Shown piece after piece: positions 35,255 to 46,784 of a DNA stretch of 64,000 nt. The position numbers were made by a program, and so were the translations under genes. Location of the stretch: contig JADQAV010000009.1 in assembly GCA_019775845.1 (NCBI GenBank), forward strand, positions 1,364,001 to 1,428,000, given 5' to 3'. Every line of letters starts with the position of its first letter. The stretch's first letter is position 1. Under the pieces are notes generated by a model that ran no database searches, was not told the DNA's origin, and saw only the letters and a list, made by a program, of their open reading frames with translations. This stretch comes from Myrmaecium sp. VS I D KN 1. Taxonomy: Eukaryota; Ascomycota; Dothideomycetes; Valsariales; Valsariaceae.

Positions 35255-37000
35255 ATGTCGACGGTATGTCTTGTTCTCGCCCTCATCATACCTCTGAATC
35301 AATCAGCTGATTCTTTTCTTTTCCCCCTCCCGCCAGCCCGTATACAACGCCTCCGAACCCAACGGCGGAGACCCGCTCTCCGTCGACGTGAACGCGCAAT
35401 ATGCCGGCAACGAGTGGCAGTACATCTACCAGGTCGTCTGCGCCTTTCTCGTCTGGCTCATCATCCCGGGCATCGGCCTGCTCTACGGCGGTCTCGCCCG
35501 GCGCAAGTCCTCCCTCGCCCTCATCTTCCAGTCGCTGATGGTGTGCGGCATGTACGTTCGCCTTTTCCCCAATCCACTTCAGAGGAGCATACCCGACTGA
35601 CATCCTCTTCTCCCTTCTTCACAGCGTCACCTTCCAATGGATGTTCTGGGGCTACTCGCTCGCCTACTCCCGCACGGGCGGACCGTTCATCGGCGACCTG
35701 AAGAACTTCGGCATGATCAACGTGCTCGTCGCGCCGTCGCCGGGGAGTGCGCTGATCCCCGAGATCGTCTTCTGCCTCTACCAGATGCTCTTCTGCGCCT
35801 GCACCGTCCAGATCGTCATCGGCGGCTCCTTCGAGCGCGGCCGGATCCTGCCCTCCATCGTCTTCGCCTTCTGCTGGGCCACCATCGTCTACTGCCCCAT
35901 CGCCAACTGGACCTGGAACAGCAACGGCTGGCTCTACCAGCTCCCCTCGCTCGACTTCGCCGGCGGCGGGCCCGTCCACCAGGCCTCCGGCTGGGCCGCC
36001 CTGGCGTACGCCCTCGTCCTCGGCAAGCGCAAGCACGCCGGCGAGCACCTCCACCACAAGCCCCACAACACCACCCTTGTCTTCCTCGGCACCGTCCTGA
36101 TCTGGTTCGGGTGGTTCGGGTTCAACGGCGGGAGCGCCCTGAACGGCTCCCTCCGCTCCATGATGGCCGTCTTCAACACCAACACCGCCGCCTCCTTCGG
36201 CGTCCTCGGCTGGGTCCTCGTCGACTACGTCCGCACCCGCGGCCGCTTCTCCGTCGTCGGCGCCTGCGAGGGCGCCATCGCGGGCCTGGTCGGCATCACC
36301 CCCGCCGCCGGCTTCGTCAGCGTCTGGCTCGCCGGCCTCATCGGCTTCCTCACCGCCGTCGTCTGCGCCCTTTGCCAGGACGTCAACAAGTGGCTTCGCA
36401 TCGACGACGGGATGGAGGTCTTCAAGCTGCACGGCATTGGCGGAATGGTACGTTCCTTTCTTCCCTCACTCCTGCGTCCCACCCAGCTAACAAAAAAAAA
36501 AAAAACAGGTTGGTTCCTTCCTCACCGGCATCTTCACGCAAGCCTGGGTGTCCGCCCTGGACGGCTCCTCCGCCGTGCCCGGCGGGCTCGACGGCGTCGG
36601 CGTCCAGGTCGGCAAGCAGCTCGCCGAGATCTGCGCCATCGGCGCCTACAGCTTCACCGTCACGTGCGCCCTGCTCCTCATCCTCAAGTTCATCCCCGGC
36701 ATGCACCTCCGCGTCAGCGAGGAGGCCGAGATCCTCGGCCTCGACCGCGATCAGTTCTTCGACGAGCAGATCGGCGACTGGGGCGTCCTCGAGGAACTCC
36801 GCCTCGTGAGCGATTCGCGCACGCATCTTGAGGGCCGGAGTGAGGCGCGTGCGGCGGGTGCGAGTGCGGCGGCGGCGGAGGCGAGTGGACCTGTTAGTGC
36901 GGCGCCGAGCACGCATAAGGGCGTGCTGATGGCTGGGGAGGGCGTGCCGGTGCTGTCGTCGTCGACGTCGTCGCCGGATTTGCGGGAGAAGGATGCTTGA
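35255..37000 (+). CDS. Ammonium transporter (Mep/Amt/Rh family)
   Basis: Four exons, 35255-35263 (9 nt, MST), 35337-35551, 35625-36447 and 36509-37000, give 512 residues. The hydrophobic profile fits the 11 membrane helices of the family. Signature parts: GLLYGGLARRKSSL in helix 1-2, the Asp of LDFAGG at residue 185, the pore His of GPVHQASG at 193, and the second pore His of FKLHGIGGM at 344. Together these are the twin-His dyad of Amt channels. A cytosolic tail of about 70 residues follows IGDWGVLEELRL, with Ala/Ser-rich sequence. Plasma-membrane uptake of ammonium is expected. Fungal members are usually repressed by ammonium through GATA factors, which the sequence does not prove. I cannot tell which paralogue (meaA, mepA or mepB type) this is. 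Confidence 0.95.
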
Positions 37001-38192
37001 GATGGGGATGAGAAGATGAGATTGTTTCTGTTGTAGAGGATTTCGTTTGCTTTTTTGTTTGATTTGTTCGTTGTCTTTTGAGCCTCGAGGTTCTTTTTTC
37101 AGCTTTCTGCATTTTGCTGGGGACGTACTTTATACCATACTTACCTTACTGTACCTTGCTATGCGATACCATGTTGAGATGAAAATTCATCCATCGAGTT
37201 CACCAATTTTCCTTCCTTTTTTCTCCTTGTCATTGTCGTCATCATTGTTGCCGTCGTGGTCGTCGTCGCTGTCCAGAAGACATCCTCTCACATCCATCAA
37301 TCAATCACAAAAGCAAGAAGAGGACGACAGCACACTGCAGAAATGAAATAACATATGGGAAACGAAAATCTCCCTCTTTGCATTCGCTAGTAAGAAGAGA
37401 AAAACAAATAAAAAAGAAAAGGCCTACCTGCCTGTTTACCAGTACATCCCGTCTGTGATCGAAAGAGGGATTTCCTCGTCTTTCTATTCCTCTCTTGCCT
37501 CATCTTATCTTATCCCGTCTTCCCGTCCAGAAACCTGTACGTCCACAAAACGCGTGTGCGCGCGATGATCTTCTCATCCCATCCCATTCCCACACTCGGA
37601 AGATACAAAGAAAAACGAGGACGGGGACGAGGAGGCTGACCGGAAGTGTGAGGGCAGGTAGGGGAAATATGGAGCAGACAGAGAGAGAGATGCAAAGACA
37701 TAAGGTAGAATCCTTGCGGACGGCCTCCCGGTAGGCCAACGTTGCAGTGGTTGGAGGAAGGCGGACGGTTTGTTCCGCCGTTTCTAAGCTCGCGCCGGCG
37801 TGTCCATGGTGAACAAGTGAAGAAGAAGGAAAAGATAGGGAAAAGAAGAGAAGAGAGGAAAAGGCGCGCAACATGCGTCTGACTAAGGCAGCAGGACTCC
37901 CAGTGTTCTACGACCGAACGCCGTTCATGTTGTACGGAAAGACAAGGAAAAGGAGGAGAGAGATGTAGAGTGAAAGGAAAGGCCGCTTTCTCTCGTTAAC
38001 AACAAAGTCGCCGGAGACATCGCTGGGCAGGATGCGAGATTGATCGAAACATCGGCTGAGGCTACGGTAGTAGTTGGCGTCGACAGCGGCGTGGGAGGTG
38101 GAGAAACAACACAGCGGGAAATCGGGCGACGAGGAAGGATGCGTCGCGTCGCGATATGCGGGGATTCAGGATGCTCGTTTTCATCTTCCTCC
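37001..38192. other. Convergent intergenic region
   Basis: 1.2 kb between the stop of the ammonium transporter and the stop of the SNF2 gene. It should hold both 3' untranslated regions. No gene seen. Confidence 0.6.
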
Positions 38193-41100
38193 CTAGAAAT
38201 CGTCCAGCTTAGGCGGGACGACGAATCCCCTCATCCTCTTCGCGGGCCTGCCATTATCAGCGACATCGTTCAGGGGACGTTTCTTGAGAACATCCTGCTC
38301 CACATAGGACGAGGTGTCGCTGATGCTAGGCTGGCTCGGGGGTTTCGAGTACGGCGTGCTCCTGCCCGAGCTACCCACCGCGGACGACGGCGCGCTGTCA
38401 TCGACGACGAGAGGGAATGCCTGCTCACCAAGCAGGGCCTTATTCTCACGAGCCCGCGTGCTGGCGTTCGAGGCACGCTGGGCTTCCTTCCGGCGCTCGA
38501 TCTCCGCCTGTTGTCGCTCGAGCGCCGCTTCACGAGCGGCTTCCTCTTCGTCCTCCGCAGACTGATTCTTCAGGAACGCCTCGTACTCTTTCTGGTACAG
38601 CGCCTCCTGCGCTTCGAGGAAGCGTCGCGTCTCGTTATCCTCAGCCATGCCGTCGTTGCACGACGGGCAGACGATGTAGAAGGCCTGCGGCTGCTCGGGG
38701 AAGCCGAGCATCTCGTACTCGATCAGCTGGTCGCCGACCAAGGTGGTCTTGTCCCAGCGCAGACAATCCTCGCAGTATCCGCGCGGGCACCAGCGGCAGC
38801 GGAAGATGAGGCCGCCGGCGTCGGTCGTCTTCTTCTGGCAGTCGAAGCACTCGTGCTGCGGGCAGTAGAAGTTCCGCCAGCCCTGCACGTCCACGTCGAA
38901 GTCGTCCTTCAGACAGGCGCGGTGGTAGCTGCGCGGACAGCTCGAGCACAGGACGATCTGCCCGCCGTCGTAGCAGATGTGGCACGTCTCCTGGTTCTCG
39001 ATCTCCGGTTTCTTCTCGCGTTTCGGGCTGGCGAGGCGCGGGTCCTTGCCCGCGAAGGTGGGGACGGCTTCCCAGTCGCCGCAGTTCGTGCTTTCTTTGG
39101 TCACGGCGTAGCCATCCACCATCACGGTCGTGTTCTTGCCGACTCGTCGGTCCGCTCGAGTGACCCCGTCGCTCAGGACAGAATTTCCATTGTCCTCGCC
39201 GCGTTTGTAATGCTTTCCGTCGAAGACGGCTATCTCGACGCGTTCCATGGCTGAAAGCCAACTTTCTTCGTCGACCTCGGCGGCAGACGACTGCTCAACC
39301 TGAAGATCACTGGGCTTGTCGCGACACTTCTCCAGTACGGTGTTCAAGTCCCATGTCAGCATCTCGGTCACGTCAATCTCTTGGTGGGATAAGGTCTGGG
39401 CACCGCGGCGGATCAAGGTCTTCAGTTGATTGGTGCTCATCTGCGGCATGTCATCGTTCACGCTCGGCCTTCCGGTCTTCTTGGTACCAGTTCGCGAATG
39501 GACGCTGCTCATGCTCTCTGTGACCTTGGCAGAGAGATAGAGCTTCTTGCGGATGCGCCCCAACATCTGTTCCTCCACGGTCCCCTGAGTGCAGAGCTTG
39601 TAGATGGTACATGGCTTCGTCTGGCCAATCCGGTGGACTCGAGCTTCAGCCTGTAGGGTGATCTGCGGGTTCCAGTCTTCATCCATGAAGATCACATCGC
39701 TAGACGAAGTCAAGTTGATGCCGAGACCACCGGCTCTCGTAGAGATAAGCATCACTTTGTATTGGGAAGAGTGCTCGTTGAAGACACGAATGCCCAAGTT
39801 ACGGCGAGCTCGAACCGTACTGCCATCCAAGCGAAGATATCTGAACTTCTCACCTCCACCGCCGAGAAGATATAGGAGATCCTCGCAGTAATCCAAAGTT
39901 TTGGTGAATCCAGAAAAGATAAGGACCTTCTTTCCTTTATTCAGAATCAAATCTTCGAGTAATTTCTTGAGGACGATGAACTTTCCAGAGGCCTGGATGA
40001 TGTGATCGCCAAGGTAGTAGGGGTCAGGCGAGGCGTTGGCAAGGAGGTAAGGATGGCTGCAGCACTTGCGCAATTGCATCAGGAGGTTCATCAGACGTCG
40101 CCATGCGTTCTGAGCCGTAGAGTCGTGCTTCTCATGCTCCAACGCCTGTTGCATAATCTCGCGACTTTCCTGCCACTTGTCCGATGCAACACCGTGCTTC
40201 TGCTCAACGTCTTCAAGCTTCAGCCACTTCTCATCCTCAATTTCTGCTTTAATCGCTACCCTCTCTTTATTAGAAGCATCCTTGAACAGTTCTTGGAGGA
40301 GGCTATCGCCGGCTCGAGTAAGCAAACGAGTGTACCAGAACCTTTGCATCGGTGTAAGCGGCACGTAGAGGAAGACCTCCTCCTTTGGTGGGAGACCGAG
40401 ATCCACGCCGGGACTATCTTTCATACGCCGCAGCATGACAAGCTCTAGCAGTCGACGGGCATCGTCGATAACGGAGGTGCTGACTTTGCCGCGAGTCAGG
40501 TCAAAAGATTCGCGGAATAAAGCCTGGGTGTTGGCAGTGAAAACGTCTGGATAGAGCCAGTGTAGCAGACCCCACATCTCTTGGAGATTGTTTTGGAGGG
40601 GAGTGCCGGTAAGAATGAGGCGGTATTCGGCTTTCAGTCCTTGCAAGGCAGCGGAAACTTGTGTCAGGTCATTTTTGATCCGATGACCTTCGTCAAGCAC
40701 AATATAACGCCAAACGAAGGAAGTCTTGAAGAAAGACTTTTCCGCAGCGAAAGTCTCGTACGTTGTGATGACGATGTTGAATCCTTGGGCCTGCAAGCCT
40801 TGACCAGCGTTGGCCGTCTGACGACCCCTCTTCTTGAACCTCACCGTTGCGTTGCCGTACCTATCCTCCAGTCCAAGCGCAACTCTCTTCAGATGAGCGC
40901 GAGCACTGACAGGTCCATGAAATCGCAAAACTTTGAGATCCGGCGTCCAGCGCTCAGCTTCAGCGACCCAGGAGCTGATAACACTCAGCGGACATACAAC
41001 CAGGTATGGGCGAATTTCCTCTGTAGGTAGGTTTTTCGCTGCTTCCTGCTCTTCGATATACTGAAATAAGGCCAAGGTCTGTAGCGTCTTCCCGAGGCCC

Positions 41101-41888
41101 ATTTCGTCACCCAATAAACCAGACATTCCATTCTCGTACAGATGTACAAGGAAAGAAAGGCCTTCGAGCTGGTATGGCTTGAGTGTTGCCCGGATACCTT
41201 GAGGCTGAGATTTCAAGGATCTATACTCGATGATCTCGCCCGTCGAGCGCTCCGCAAGCCTCGAGATGTAATTGTTCTCAGGCAACAAGGGCAAGAAATA
41301 ATCCTTCTTAGCCACAAAGTAGTTGTTAGCCTTAACCTTGGTGCTGGCAGCGATGTCGGAGCGAATGCGATTGCGGACGGACTGTTGCTTGAGCTTGGCT
41401 GAGATTGCAGTTTGCGGCTCATTTGACGGCAAAGCATCCGACCTGAGTATGATTTTAGATGCCCTCCCACTACGACGTTCTGATCGAGTACTGCAGGAAG
41501 ATTGGTTCGCGAGATCCTCAGTATTTGGTTTCGGTGCTACCCTGGCTGAGCGTCGGGAGGATGTGCAACGCTCGAGCGCTTTTGGTGTCTTGTCGGATTC
41601 GGGCTCCATGATGTCTTCCGCAGGGTGCGAGGTTTTTGGCGTACCTGAGTCTGAAGGACTGTCTTGGCCTAGTGACGGAGGCGACGGAGATACACTGGGT
41701 GTCGCCAGGGAAACAACAGGACTGGAGGCCGACATGGACTGTCGAAGCGAGCCTGTACGCTCCCTCGTTACGGACGAGAGAGATCTCCGTGCCTGGAATG
41801 ATTGCAGCAAGTCCTCCACGGTAGGTCGGCGACGCTTCGAAGGGGTCACAGGGAGCGGTGAACCCACTCTTATGATTGGACGCTCCAT
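38193..41888 (-). CDS. SNF2-family chromatin remodelling ATPase with C-terminal PHD-type zinc finger
   Basis: An intronless gene of 1231 residues. A GTG lies two codons upstream in frame; the ATG at 41888 is taken as start. Residues 1-185 are Ser/Arg-rich and disordered. The SNF2 N-lobe has DEMGLGKT (Lys about 267) and DEGHRIKN (about 399-406), followed by LTGTPLQNN. The C-lobe includes KVLIFSGFTKTLDY, RLDGSTV, LISTRAGGLGINLT and RVHRIGQTKP. After about residue 965 come paired Cys-rich zinc modules: CHICYDGGQIVLCSSCPRSY (PHD), then a second set CFDCQKK, CRWCPRGYCEDC and CPSC. The C terminus is a charged coiled coil. The PHD lies after the helicase, unlike CHD/Mi-2 enzymes. It starts 772 bp from the divergent clr2 gene. 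The exact SNF2 subfamily is not determined. Confidence 0.92.
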   Translation of the reverse strand: MERPIIRVGSPLPVTPSKRRRPTVEDLLQSFQARRSLSSVTRERTGSLRQSMSASSPVVSLATPSVSPSPPSLGQDSPSDSGTPKTSHPAEDIMEPESDKTPKALERCTSSRRSARVAPKPNTEDLANQSSCSTRSERRSGRASKIILRSDALPSNEPQTAISAKLKQQSVRNRIRSDIAASTKVKANNYFVAKKDYFLPLLPENNYISRLAERSTGEIIEYRSLKSQPQGIRATLKPYQLEGLSFLVHLYENGMSGLLGDEMGLGKTLQTLALFQYIEEQEAAKNLPTEEIRPYLVVCPLSVISSWVAEAERWTPDLKVLRFHGPVSARAHLKRVALGLEDRYGNATVRFKKRGRQTANAGQGLQAQGFNIVITTYETFAAEKSFFKTSFVWRYIVLDEGHRIKNDLTQVSAALQGLKAEYRLILTGTPLQNNLQEMWGLLHWLYPDVFTANTQALFRESFDLTRGKVSTSVIDDARRLLELVMLRRMKDSPGVDLGLPPKEEVFLYVPLTPMQRFWYTRLLTRAGDSLLQELFKDASNKERVAIKAEIEDEKWLKLEDVEQKHGVASDKWQESREIMQQALEHEKHDSTAQNAWRRLMNLLMQLRKCCSHPYLLANASPDPYYLGDHIIQASGKFIVLKKLLEDLILNKGKKVLIFSGFTKTLDYCEDLLYLLGGGGEKFRYLRLDGSTVRARRNLGIRVFNEHSSQYKVMLISTRAGGLGINLTSSSDVIFMDEDWNPQITLQAEARVHRIGQTKPCTIYKLCTQGTVEEQMLGRIRKKLYLSAKVTESMSSVHSRTGTKKTGRPSVNDDMPQMSTNQLKTLIRRGAQTLSHQEIDVTEMLTWDLNTVLEKCRDKPSDLQVEQSSAAEVDEESWLSAMERVEIAVFDGKHYKRGEDNGNSVLSDGVTRADRRVGKNTTVMVDGYAVTKESTNCGDWEAVPTFAGKDPRLASPKREKKPEIENQETCHICYDGGQIVLCSSCPRSYHRACLKDDFDVDVQGWRNFYCPQHECFDCQKKTTDAGGLIFRCRWCPRGYCEDCLRWDKTTLVGDQLIEYEMLGFPEQPQAFYIVCPSCNDGMAEDNETRRFLEAQEALYQKEYEAFLKNQSAEDEEEAAREAALERQQAEIERRKEAQRASNASTRARENKALLGEQAFPLVVDDSAPSSAVGSSGRSTPYSKPPSQPSISDTSSYVEQDVLKKRPLNDVADNGRPAKRMRGFVVPPKLDDF

Positions 41889-42278
41889 GTTCACCGTATG
41901 AGATGACGGTCCAAGGTAACGGCGAAGAGCAGACTACGAACAAGCAGGTGACAGAATGTAAGGCTGAGTGAAGGGATATGGAATAGATAGGAGAAGATCA
42001 ACGTGAGACATCGCAATCGGCATGTGAAGATCTTGAGATGACTTTGAAGAGTAGAAGAGGCAAGAAAGATAGTTCCCCTGAAACTATGGGAAAAACACCC
42101 TCTGCAAGCAGAATCACGAGTACAATCGTGGAGAGAAAAGCCTTGGAAAAATCGCGTAGGGGTGGCAATGACCAAGGCACCTTCTGAAGCCCCAAGCCAA
42201 AACCTTTTGCCTGAACGAAACCAAGAGGAAAAGTAAACAGAAATTTCGTGGATCTAGACTGGCATCTCAAAACCAANN

Positions 42279-42300
42279 NNNNNNNNNNNNNNNNNNNNNN
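42279..42300. other. Assembly gap (22 N)
   Basis: Run of N directly abutting a poly-C homopolymer, a typical place for an assembly to break. Confidence 0.99.

Positions 42301-42329
<29 letters not shown>
42301..42329. repeat. Poly-C run of 29
   Basis: Uninterrupted C homopolymer at the right edge of the N run. Its length is unlikely to be exact. Confidence 0.95.
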
Positions 42330-42333
<4 letters not shown>

Positions 42334-42660
42334 ATGCCTTCTAGAGGGGAGAAGAGAGGTAGTTATCATATAAGTATAGAGGTAGTATGTATTATGGAGA
42401 CGCACCAAGGCACGCAGGAGGTGATTACACAGCTCGACGCCTCGAGTCGCGTCCTTCGGTCCCGTCGCGCGCTTCTGGTGGACCTCGAGGCCCTGGTGAG
42501 TGGCCCCTGCTTTCACACGGACCGGAACATCTCACCCACCGACCATCCCAGCAGCAGCCTGTCAGCCTGGGCTGCTGGTACTGTAGGTGCTTGTAGGTAC
42601 AATAGCTGGACTGCTTCATAGCTAGTATATTGTGAGCGCGCAGACGATGCTTCTTCACCC

Positions 42661-44768
42661 ATGACGCGATTTTACCCGCTATACATCCGCCGCTCGGATG
42701 GCAAGCGTGAAGTCGCGACGAGAAAGGGCAAGGAGAAAAACGAACCCTCCCCGGAGCAGCTCGACCGCACGCCAAACGCCAAAGGCGTATGCGACTATTA
42801 CCGCGAGATCGGCTACGATGAGGTCAAGCACCTTGACTGGAGGAGGAAGTTGGCTGGCATGTTGGTGCGGGAGATAGGTGGCAAAGAGTATGAAGGTAAA
42901 CCACTGCTTTCACGGTCGCGGATAAGAAAGAACGCCTACTGACAAGGCGCAATGTAGACCGCGCAAATGTCTGCATCCTGCAGGATATTCCGGAGAATTA
43001 TCGCCTATATGAACACATCAAATCCCGGGTCATGGACAGCGAAGGCAAGCCCGTGAAGTCCACCAAGAACCATGCGGGAGGAGGTCACGATCGCCAGGAC
43101 GCATATCTATACGGACATCCGATGGGACCTAAGAAACGATACAGAAGTCCGGCCGACTTCTTCCCTCACTTGCTTTGGCTAGCCACAGACGAAACAGGCA
43201 ACCCAGACAATTGCGCGTGCAAAATCTGCTGTCCGGAAGAGTTGGACGACAAAGCAACCACCAAAGCTGAGGCGAAGCCTACTGTTGCAATAAAGAAGGA
43301 GGAGTCGCAAACAAAGTCGCCGACGCCAAACGCAACACCATCCGTAATCCAGCGACAACCCCCAGCTGCTCAACCGCCCGTCCAGTCCGCGCCGAAGCCC
43401 CAAGCGCCCAAACCACTGGCTCCCACGCCACTCCCGCAACCTCGGTCCGTCGATCAGCAGATTGACGCACAATACAATAAGTTCCTCTACCGTCCGGGGG
43501 AGGTGGTGTGGTTTCAGCTGAACACGGGGGCTTGGGGCCTGGCGGTCGTGACGCGACGATATGTGCAGCACGACGTTCGCTCATATGTGGTGCAGCCCTT
43601 GTCGCACCCGCTTGAATACGAACAGCCAGTGACCATAACCGACAGCAGAGCCCTCCGGCCATGGCTTGCGTGGAGCGCCCCTTCTTACACATTCAAGTAT
43701 CTACGCGATCGTCAGATGTCCTACGACTCGGTCGACTGGCATGGCCTGTTGCTCGGAAGGTATCCAAACCCCCCTACCGATGCCGAAGGGCAGCCGTTAG
43801 GCCCTGGGGATGTCAAGGTAGATGCCAGTATTCTGGCAGCCAAGACCATCGATTCCACGTACACGACAATCGACTTCCTGAAGCAGATCGACGCCGGGAA
43901 CGGAAACATCGAGCGCCGCTGGAACGGGATATTCCTCGGCGGCGAGAAAGTGTGGGTTGGCGAAGTCGTCCGTCTCCGGACGAACGAACTCATCGTCGTC
44001 ACCGAGATCATTGAGAATATCTCCCCAGACAACCCTCGCGAACCCACCATCAAACTTGGTGGTGACATCTACACGACCGTCGCCATCGACCCCAGTCACC
44101 GCCAGCCACTCCCGGACGACCTACACATCCCCATCCGCATGCGCGAGGATCTTCGATGGCGCAACAACATCGCCCTGCGCTACAACCGAGCCCAGACCTA
44201 CTACAAGCTCAAAGAAGTCTCCAAACGCGTCAACATCGCCGAGGTCAAGGGCCGGTGGTGGGAGGCCAGCATCCTGTTTCCCATCATCTGCTCCACCGAG
44301 GAGCTCAACGAGAGCATCAAGAAGGGCGGCCTGACCGACACCACCTTCTCCCTCAACGGCCGCCACGACTGCAACCCCCACTTCCCCCGCAACGCCGGCA
44401 TCCGCAAGCAGGAGCGTCGCGACGCCTTCGGCAACTCCATCCCCCCCTCCACCCGCTTCGTGCCCGGCATCGACCCGCCCCGGCCGGAGGAGTCGGCTCC
44501 CCAGGCTCAGGCCCCGCGAACGCTTCCCGTCCAAGCGCCATCGTATCAGGGCGGCCATGCGCAACAGCAGCAGTCGCAACAACAACAATCGCAAACGCAG
44601 CAGCAGGGGCAGCAGACACAGCAGCAGCAGACGGGCTCGTTACTGCATGACCCGGCGCACGGCGCGCTGGAGGAGTTTATGAACTTGGATGGTATGGATC
44701 ACGATGCGATGCCGGGCTTTGGGCAGTCGTTTGCGGGGCCCGGTGGGGATGGGCATTATCAGTTTTGA
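42661..44768 (+). CDS. clr2: Clr2-type transcription-silencing protein (cryptic loci regulator 2)
   Basis: Two exons, 42661-42895 and 42958-44768, join through a 62-nt intron to give 681 residues. Across the join the frame reads REIGGKEYEDRANVCILQDI. The N-terminal block with LDRTPNAKGVCDYYREIGYD and the block DFFPHLLWLATDETGNPD, then CACKICCPEEL, are the fungal Clr2 N-terminal signature. Later parts are a beta-rich region with FLYRPGEVVWFQLNTGAWGL (about 175-195) and a C-terminal Gln-rich tail near 625-650. In fission yeast Clr2 belongs to SHREC, which combines a histone deacetylase and the SNF2 enzyme Mit1 for heterochromatic silencing. In this window it is divergently paired with a SNF2-PHD ATPase, which makes a functional link plausible but unproven. 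Confidence 0.9.
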
Positions 44769-46784
44769 GAGGTTCGGAGCATTTTTCTTTCTGAGTGAAA
44801 AAGAGAAGAGAAAGATTTTTGTTTATGTAACGGCGGGCGTCGTTTGCTCGAGGGAGTGGGGGAGAGGAAGGGTGTGCTATATGAAGATCATGTTTATTGC
44901 ATAGCGACTGGCGTTTTGTGTCTGTCTTCTTACTTTAGCCTCGGGTTTGCGTTGAGGATCTGGATAGGGTACACGCTGTATGGCTGTTCATGTCGGAGGA
45001 AGGAAGGCAGAGATATCATCGATATCGAAAGATGATGTGGGTAATGTATGTAGTAGCTACAAAAACAAACAGCGCTGGTAGCGGTTCACCGTGTGTGCTC
45101 GTGCCCTTGATGAGGTGGTGCTCTGTTCGGAGAAGAGAAGCGCAACGCGATGCAAAGTTCGTCTGATGTGGAAGGGTTGGTTTCAGGGGCAGTGTGGATG
45201 TGGAGGTATGAACGCTGGGGGTAATGGGGAGAAAGGTGAGCGGTGTATAGGGGTATGGTGGTCTCCTTCATCGTCCCCAACGAGGACAAAACAGCAAACG
45301 ATACTTACATACTACAAACTGCTTACTAGAGCCCTCGCAGCCCCTCGCCGCCTCCCATTGACACTGACGCCTCCTCTCCTCTGCTTCCATTCCCCACCCA
45401 GGACCCCATTTCCAGAACCAGGAGGTCACGGATGGCTCAACCCTCCCCTGACGAAGAAAATCAAAGGAAACAGGGTGTCTCCCTCCCGCCCCGGCTCCCC
45501 CAAAACATTTGGTCGGGGAGAGAGAGGGTGGATAGAAGATGCAGGTGTATGGACCAAGAGAGAAAAGAGAAGGCGGAAAGATAGGTGCGACGAGGTCCGG
45601 GGTGTTCGGTACCGCATCCAAACCGGACCAGATTAGACAGTAACACCTTGATTTGAATTGTCCGAGGTTTCTCGTGCGCAAGTAGGCGTCTCGTGGGTAC
45701 CGAGCGGTTACGACAGGCCGTGGTAAGGGGTGTCAGGGTTGGAAAAAGACAGCAACACATCACACCATCTCTGATTTTGCTTCCGAGGCTTCTTCACTCA
45801 TTTCCAAGAACATCGAACGGCTGCTTCCCCGTGTCTCTCTGTGTGTGTGACATGTACATGGATTAGGAAAGATGCCAAGCGACACGTCCAGATGCGGCTT
45901 CAGGATCCGGTTTGAGCATGCCTTCGGCCTGATCGAGGACGTTTCGTGATCCGTTATGGTGAAGCCGTCGGCGACTGGGATTCATTGTAACTATACGAGG
46001 GGAGCAGTGAGGACCGTGTATGAGAACATTCTTCGAACATTCCCAAAAGCTTGATCTTCCAGCGAAGAAAAAGTCTGTTTTGTCAGCGTACCAAATGATC
46101 ACATGCGGAGAACGAACCGGAAGTGCAGAGTAAAGGAAATACGGGATCTGATACTAGATGTATGGGAAAAAAGAATATACACATAGAATGACGGTGTCAT
46201 AAAAAAGATGAAGAAGAAGAAGAAGAAGAAGTTAAAGCAATATGCCAAGGGAATCAAGAGAGGATGGAAAAGAAAACCGCACACACAAAGACCAAACCAA
46301 TTTTCCCGAGCGGCAGCAAAAGATAGCGGAAACGTGACAAATAAAGAGTATCCATGAGTGTTAAAGAATAAAAGGTAAGAAAAAGAAAAAGAAATCCGGC
46401 TCATAGTACACCGACGGCAGAGCCCCCCCAACTGTATATCGAACCCGAACCAAGAGAAAGACGATGACCTGATGGATAGAAAGATGCGGAAAAGGTTGTA
46501 GTGCGGTGGCCGTGTCGCCGCGACAAGCCGCACACCGGTAGAGACGGGTAGTTAAACTGGAGAGTAATGGTAACGCAAACAAGAAGAGAAAAGACCCAAG
46601 CCCTTCTTTCCACTCGGCCAGTGTGGAATGGAAAGCCGGTCCGGGTATGCATGTCTCGACCGGGAATAATGGCCGGCACCCGAAGCAATGCCAGGAGAGA
46701 CGAACGGGGTGCGGCCTTCCCTTCCCTCCGAACGGTAGAACACAACGCCCCTTTTTTTGTTGTAGCCCCAGATCATGGAATCGC
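44769..46784. other. Convergent intergenic region, 2 kb
   Basis: It lies between the stop of clr2 and the stop of ras. No supportable gene on either strand; the 45091-45636 frame is low-complexity and starts with a non-ATG codon. Contains a (GAA)n run near 46210-46231. Confidence 0.55.
46210..46231. repeat. (GAA)n microsatellite
   Basis: About seven GAA units in the 3' flank of the ras gene. Confidence 0.8.

Larger units (their letters stand above)
41889..42660. promoter_or_regulatory. Shared divergent promoter region, SNF2-PHD / clr2, interrupted by an assembly gap
   Basis: 772 bp of stated sequence between two outward-facing ATG codons. It contains 22 N followed by 29 C, so its true length and content are uncertain. 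No gene supported; the frame crossing the gap is meaningless. Confidence 0.6.

Noticed and set aside
35521-36432. 303-residue minus-strand frame
   Set aside because: It is the antisense of the ammonium transporter. Its composition (Ala/Gly/Asp/Glu) is the usual product of reading GC-rich codons backwards.
35637-36809. 390-residue plus-strand frame
   Set aside because: Out-of-frame shadow of the ammonium transporter exon 3, rich in Arg and Pro, no domain.
41998-42516. 172-residue minus-strand frame crossing the N gap
   Set aside because: It runs through N and a poly-C stretch; the translation is meaningless.
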